From positions 1 to 64,000 of the forward strand of contig NZ_PDLO01000009.1 of assembly GCF_002631205.1 (NCBI RefSeq): 64,000 nucleotides of DNA, in the 5' to 3' direction. This stretch comes from Neolewinella marina. GTDB taxonomy: Bacteria > Bacteroidota > Bacteroidia > Chitinophagales > Saprospiraceae. Positions 62,332-64,000 of the stretch are shown piece after piece; within the stretch, counting starts at the first letter, position 1; each line of letters opens with the position of its first letter. The notes under the pieces were generated by a model. That model saw only the letters and a program-made list of their open reading frames with translations. It had not been told where the DNA came from and made no database searches. The position numbers and the translations under genes are program-made.

Positions 62332-62423
62332 CGGGGGGAGATGATTTCAGGGTAAGGGGGGCAAGGCCCACGCTGAAATATAAATATAAAATCAGCTTGG
62401 CTGCGGAGCCGGTTGTCGCCGCG

Positions 62424-62436
62424 GCGCGGGTGCCGG
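62424..62436. repeat. CGGCACCCGCG motif, copy 5
   Basis: Reads GCGCGGGTGCCGG on the plus strand, in the gap between TfoX (stop at 62439) and the DUF2490-like gene (start 62331), about 93 bases upstream of the latter. Confidence 0.5.
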
Positions 62437-62438
62437 AC

Positions 62439-62759
62439 TCAGGCGGAATGCGCGATCGCTACCGATTTCCTGGCCCACCGCGTCAGTTCAGCCCGGTCCT
62501 CGATCACCTCTACCGGTACCTCCCAGTAGGGCATCCCCTTTTTCTTGCCCCCCGAGTGGAAGGGTTCCATGCCGCGGTCCACGAAATCCTGGCGGTTCGT
62601 ATCGTCTACTTTCAGGCGGAACGCCCCGTGGCCGACCATGGCGAACATCTTCCCCTCGTGGAAGAAGCCGTAGCCGCCAAACATCTTCTTTCCCGTGATT
62701 TCGCCGAGGTCGGCGAGCTGGTCGCGGAGGTAGGTTATGTAGTCTTCGGAAACTGCCAT
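62439..62759 (-). CDS. TfoX/Sxy N-terminal domain protein
   Basis: A 106-residue single-domain protein with the family signature ITGKKMFGGYGFFHEGKMFAMV and FRLKVDDTNRQDFVDRGM, EPFHSGGKKKGMPYWEVP. In proteobacteria TfoX/Sxy activates competence genes with CRP; isolated single-domain members in Bacteroidota have no known role. No competence genes are nearby. Length matches the domain alone. Confidence 0.9.
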   Translation of the reverse strand: MAVSEDYITYLRDQLADLGEITGKKMFGGYGFFHEGKMFAMVGHGAFRLKVDDTNRQDFVDRGMEPFHSGGKKKGMPYWEVPVEVIEDRAELTRWARKSVAIAHSA

Positions 62760-62888
62760 GGGGTACGTTTGCTGGTTTGCCGCCCGGAAATCGGGGGCGT
62801 ACCGGTAAGTTAGGGGGAAATGGGTGGCCCCGAATGGACGGCGGGTTCTACCTTGGGGGCACGTTACTCCTGAATTTCCATCTCCTCC

Positions 62889-63425
62889 TTGCGTTATTTT
62901 CTCCTGTTATTGATCCTCGTGCCGGCGTGGCTGGTGGGGCAGTCCGAAGCCGACTACGTCCGGGCCCTGGCCCAGTCCCTGGGTGGCCGCACCGAGGTGG
63001 CGGTCACCAGCGGACGGGTGGATATCCTCACCGACGACTACGCCATCGAAGTGGACTGGGCCCCCAAGTGGAAGGAAAGCGTCGGGCAGGCGCTGTGGTA
63101 CGGGCTGCAGTCGAACCGGCGGGCCGGCATCATCCTCATCCTCCGCGATGCGGGGGACTATAAATATTTCCTCCAGCTGAATTCCGCCCTCGCCCACGGT
63201 GGACTGGAGGGTAAGATCCGAACCTGGGTCTACCCCAACGATTTTCCAGAGATCGGGCCCGGGACCAGGGCCGCGGCACCCCCGCCCGGCGAGGCGACCG
63301 ATCAGCAGTATTGGCTTTCCACGAACAGCCGCAAACGCCACCGCCGGGGCTGCCGGTGGTTTGCCGAATCCCGGGGGCGCTACTGCACCGCAGAGGAAGG
63401 GGTGGCGGCCCAGTGTTGCCACTGA
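62889..63425 (+). CDS. Secreted protein with C-terminal Cys-rich module; TTG start
   Basis: A 178-residue protein whose only plausible start is TTG 62889, because an in-frame stop lies 15 bases upstream and a good signal peptide follows (MRYFLLLLILVPAWLVGQ). The mature domain (AQSLGGRTEVAVTSGRVDIL, DYAIEVDWAPKWKESVGQAL, LILRDAGDYKYFLQL) resembles a restriction-endonuclease-like fold in layout. A linker leads to a C-terminal module (YWLSTNSRKRHRRGCRWFA, GRYCTAEEGVAAQCC) with four Cys, possibly zinc-binding. The module recurs in Bacteroidota proteins. TACCTTGG at 62850-62857 is a weak -7 candidate. Confidence 0.7.
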   Translation: MRYFLLLLILVPAWLVGQSEADYVRALAQSLGGRTEVAVTSGRVDILTDDYAIEVDWAPKWKESVGQALWYGLQSNRRAGIILILRDAGDYKYFLQLNSALAHGGLEGKIRTWVYPNDFPEIGPGTRAAAPPPGEATDQQYWLSTNSRKRHRRGCRWFAESRGRYCTAEEGVAAQCCH

Positions 63426-63504
63426 GCGGTTCACCCTCCACCTTAAGTGTTCGGGCCCCCGAAGGAGATAGGAGGTGCCCGGGCAACGCTCCCGCGGGGA
63501 TGCC

Positions 63505-64000
63505 TTACGGGACGATGTTCTGGTTGATGCGGAACAGGTTTTCGGGATCGTACTGCCGTTTGACCTCAACCAACCGTTCATAATTATGGCGGTAGCTGGC
63601 CCGGACCCGATCCGACCCTTCGTCGTTCATCATAAAATTGGAATACGCCCCGCCCAGCGAGGTGGGGTGCAAGGCGTCGTGGTATCCCTTGCACCAATCC
63701 GTAATCTTTCCGGCATTTTCTGGGTCGGGATCCACACCGACAATGACGCCGGCATACTTGGCATCCCGGTAGGCCCAGGCGGTTTCCTCGGCGCCTACGC
63801 GCGCTGCGGCACCGCTGAGGGGATAAAGGTGCATTTGGGAAAGAGGCGTTGGGATATTGCTGCCAAACTTCCGGTGTTGGGCAGCGGCTTCGGGGGGAAT
63901 CTTGTCGAAGAAGTCGCCGCGCCAGTACCACTGCATACCGGGCGGGAACAAGCCGTCGAAAAGGGTTTGTATGCTTGGGTACGGCATTTCGCCTACGTGC
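63505..64000 (-). CDS. FAD-binding oxidoreductase, C-terminal part (BBE domain), cut by window end
   Basis: The C-terminal 165 residues of an FAD-linked oxidase whose N-terminal part lies beyond 64000; the frame stays open to the edge (HVGE before MPYP), so the ATG at 63987 is not the true start. The segment ends with YERLVEVKRQYDPENLFRINQNI, the typical berberine-bridge-enzyme (BBE) tail, preceded by the substrate-domain pattern MQWYWRGDFFDKIPPE. Substrate unknown: relatives oxidise sugars, alkaloids or aminoglycosides. Confidence 0.85.
   Translation of the reverse strand, partial: HVGEMPYPSIQTLFDGLFPPGMQWYWRGDFFDKIPPEAAAQHRKFGSNIPTPLSQMHLYPLSGAAARVGAEETAWAYRDAKYAGVIVGVDPDPENAGKITDWCKGYHDALHPTSLGGAYSNFMMNDEGSDRVRASYRHNYERLVEVKRQYDPENLFRINQNIVP

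Overview
The window looks like part of the chromosome of a GC-rich Bacteroidota, most likely a marine gliding member of the Saprospiria (Lewinella-like). This is inferred from five large secreted proteins with type IX secretion (T9SS) C-terminal domains (two type A, three type B), a GldB gliding lipoprotein, a choice-of-anchor L adhesin, an alpha-oxoamine synthase of the sphingolipid/sulfonolipid type, and promoters of the Bacteroidota form TAnnTTTG, often only a few bases upstream of the start codon. I see no rRNA, tRNA, CRISPR array, prophage or transposase gene.

Layout. 1-9423: a 65-66 bp tandem repeat, a secreted zinc metalloprotease, a ParC-type topoisomerase, a 55-residue membrane protein, an array of 244 bp repeats, thymidine kinase, a proline-rich protein and a PhoD-DUF1499 fusion. 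9425-15112: MoxR ATPase with a peptidase-like membrane protein that has lost its zinc motif, a two-CBS protein, a secreted esterase-like protein and the alpha-oxoamine synthase. 15417-23302: three T9SS substrates around a patatin phospholipase. 23387-30676: acetyltransferase, creatininase-family amidase, Rho_N-like protein, pterin dehydratase, TPR protein, polysaccharide deacetylase, glutamyl-tRNA synthetase and an HD phosphohydrolase. 30821-38109: TrkA and TrkH potassium uptake, an M16 peptidase, a choice-of-anchor L adhesin and a small membrane protein. 38097-44360: a two-component system, a DUF6807 lipoprotein, two overlapping rhodaneses, a YetF-type membrane protein, a GNAT-fold protein and a lipoprotein. 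44539-48648: DnaA-box-like sequences, replicative helicase DnaB carrying an in-frame 439-residue intein with a LAGLIDADG-type endonuclease, and a coiled-coil/helix-hairpin-helix protein. 48659-55150: an SprB-repeat adhesin, an outer-membrane barrel, GldB and a 2-oxoglutarate oxygenase. 55477-64000: GH92 mannosidase, a PLP decarboxylase, a DHFR-like reductase, a sterol-desaturase-family enzyme, small membrane/outer-membrane proteins, TfoX, and an FAD oxidoreductase cut by the window end.

Most genes are housekeeping or cell-surface functions and operons are short. The shared theme is surface biology: T9SS cargo, gliding, surface glycan and lipid modification, and potassium and envelope signalling. 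The most unusual parts are the dnaB intein with DnaA-like boxes just upstream, and the intergenic DNA, which holds several families of short word-like and palindromic repeats, including an apparently intergenic-enriched CGGCACCCGCG motif.
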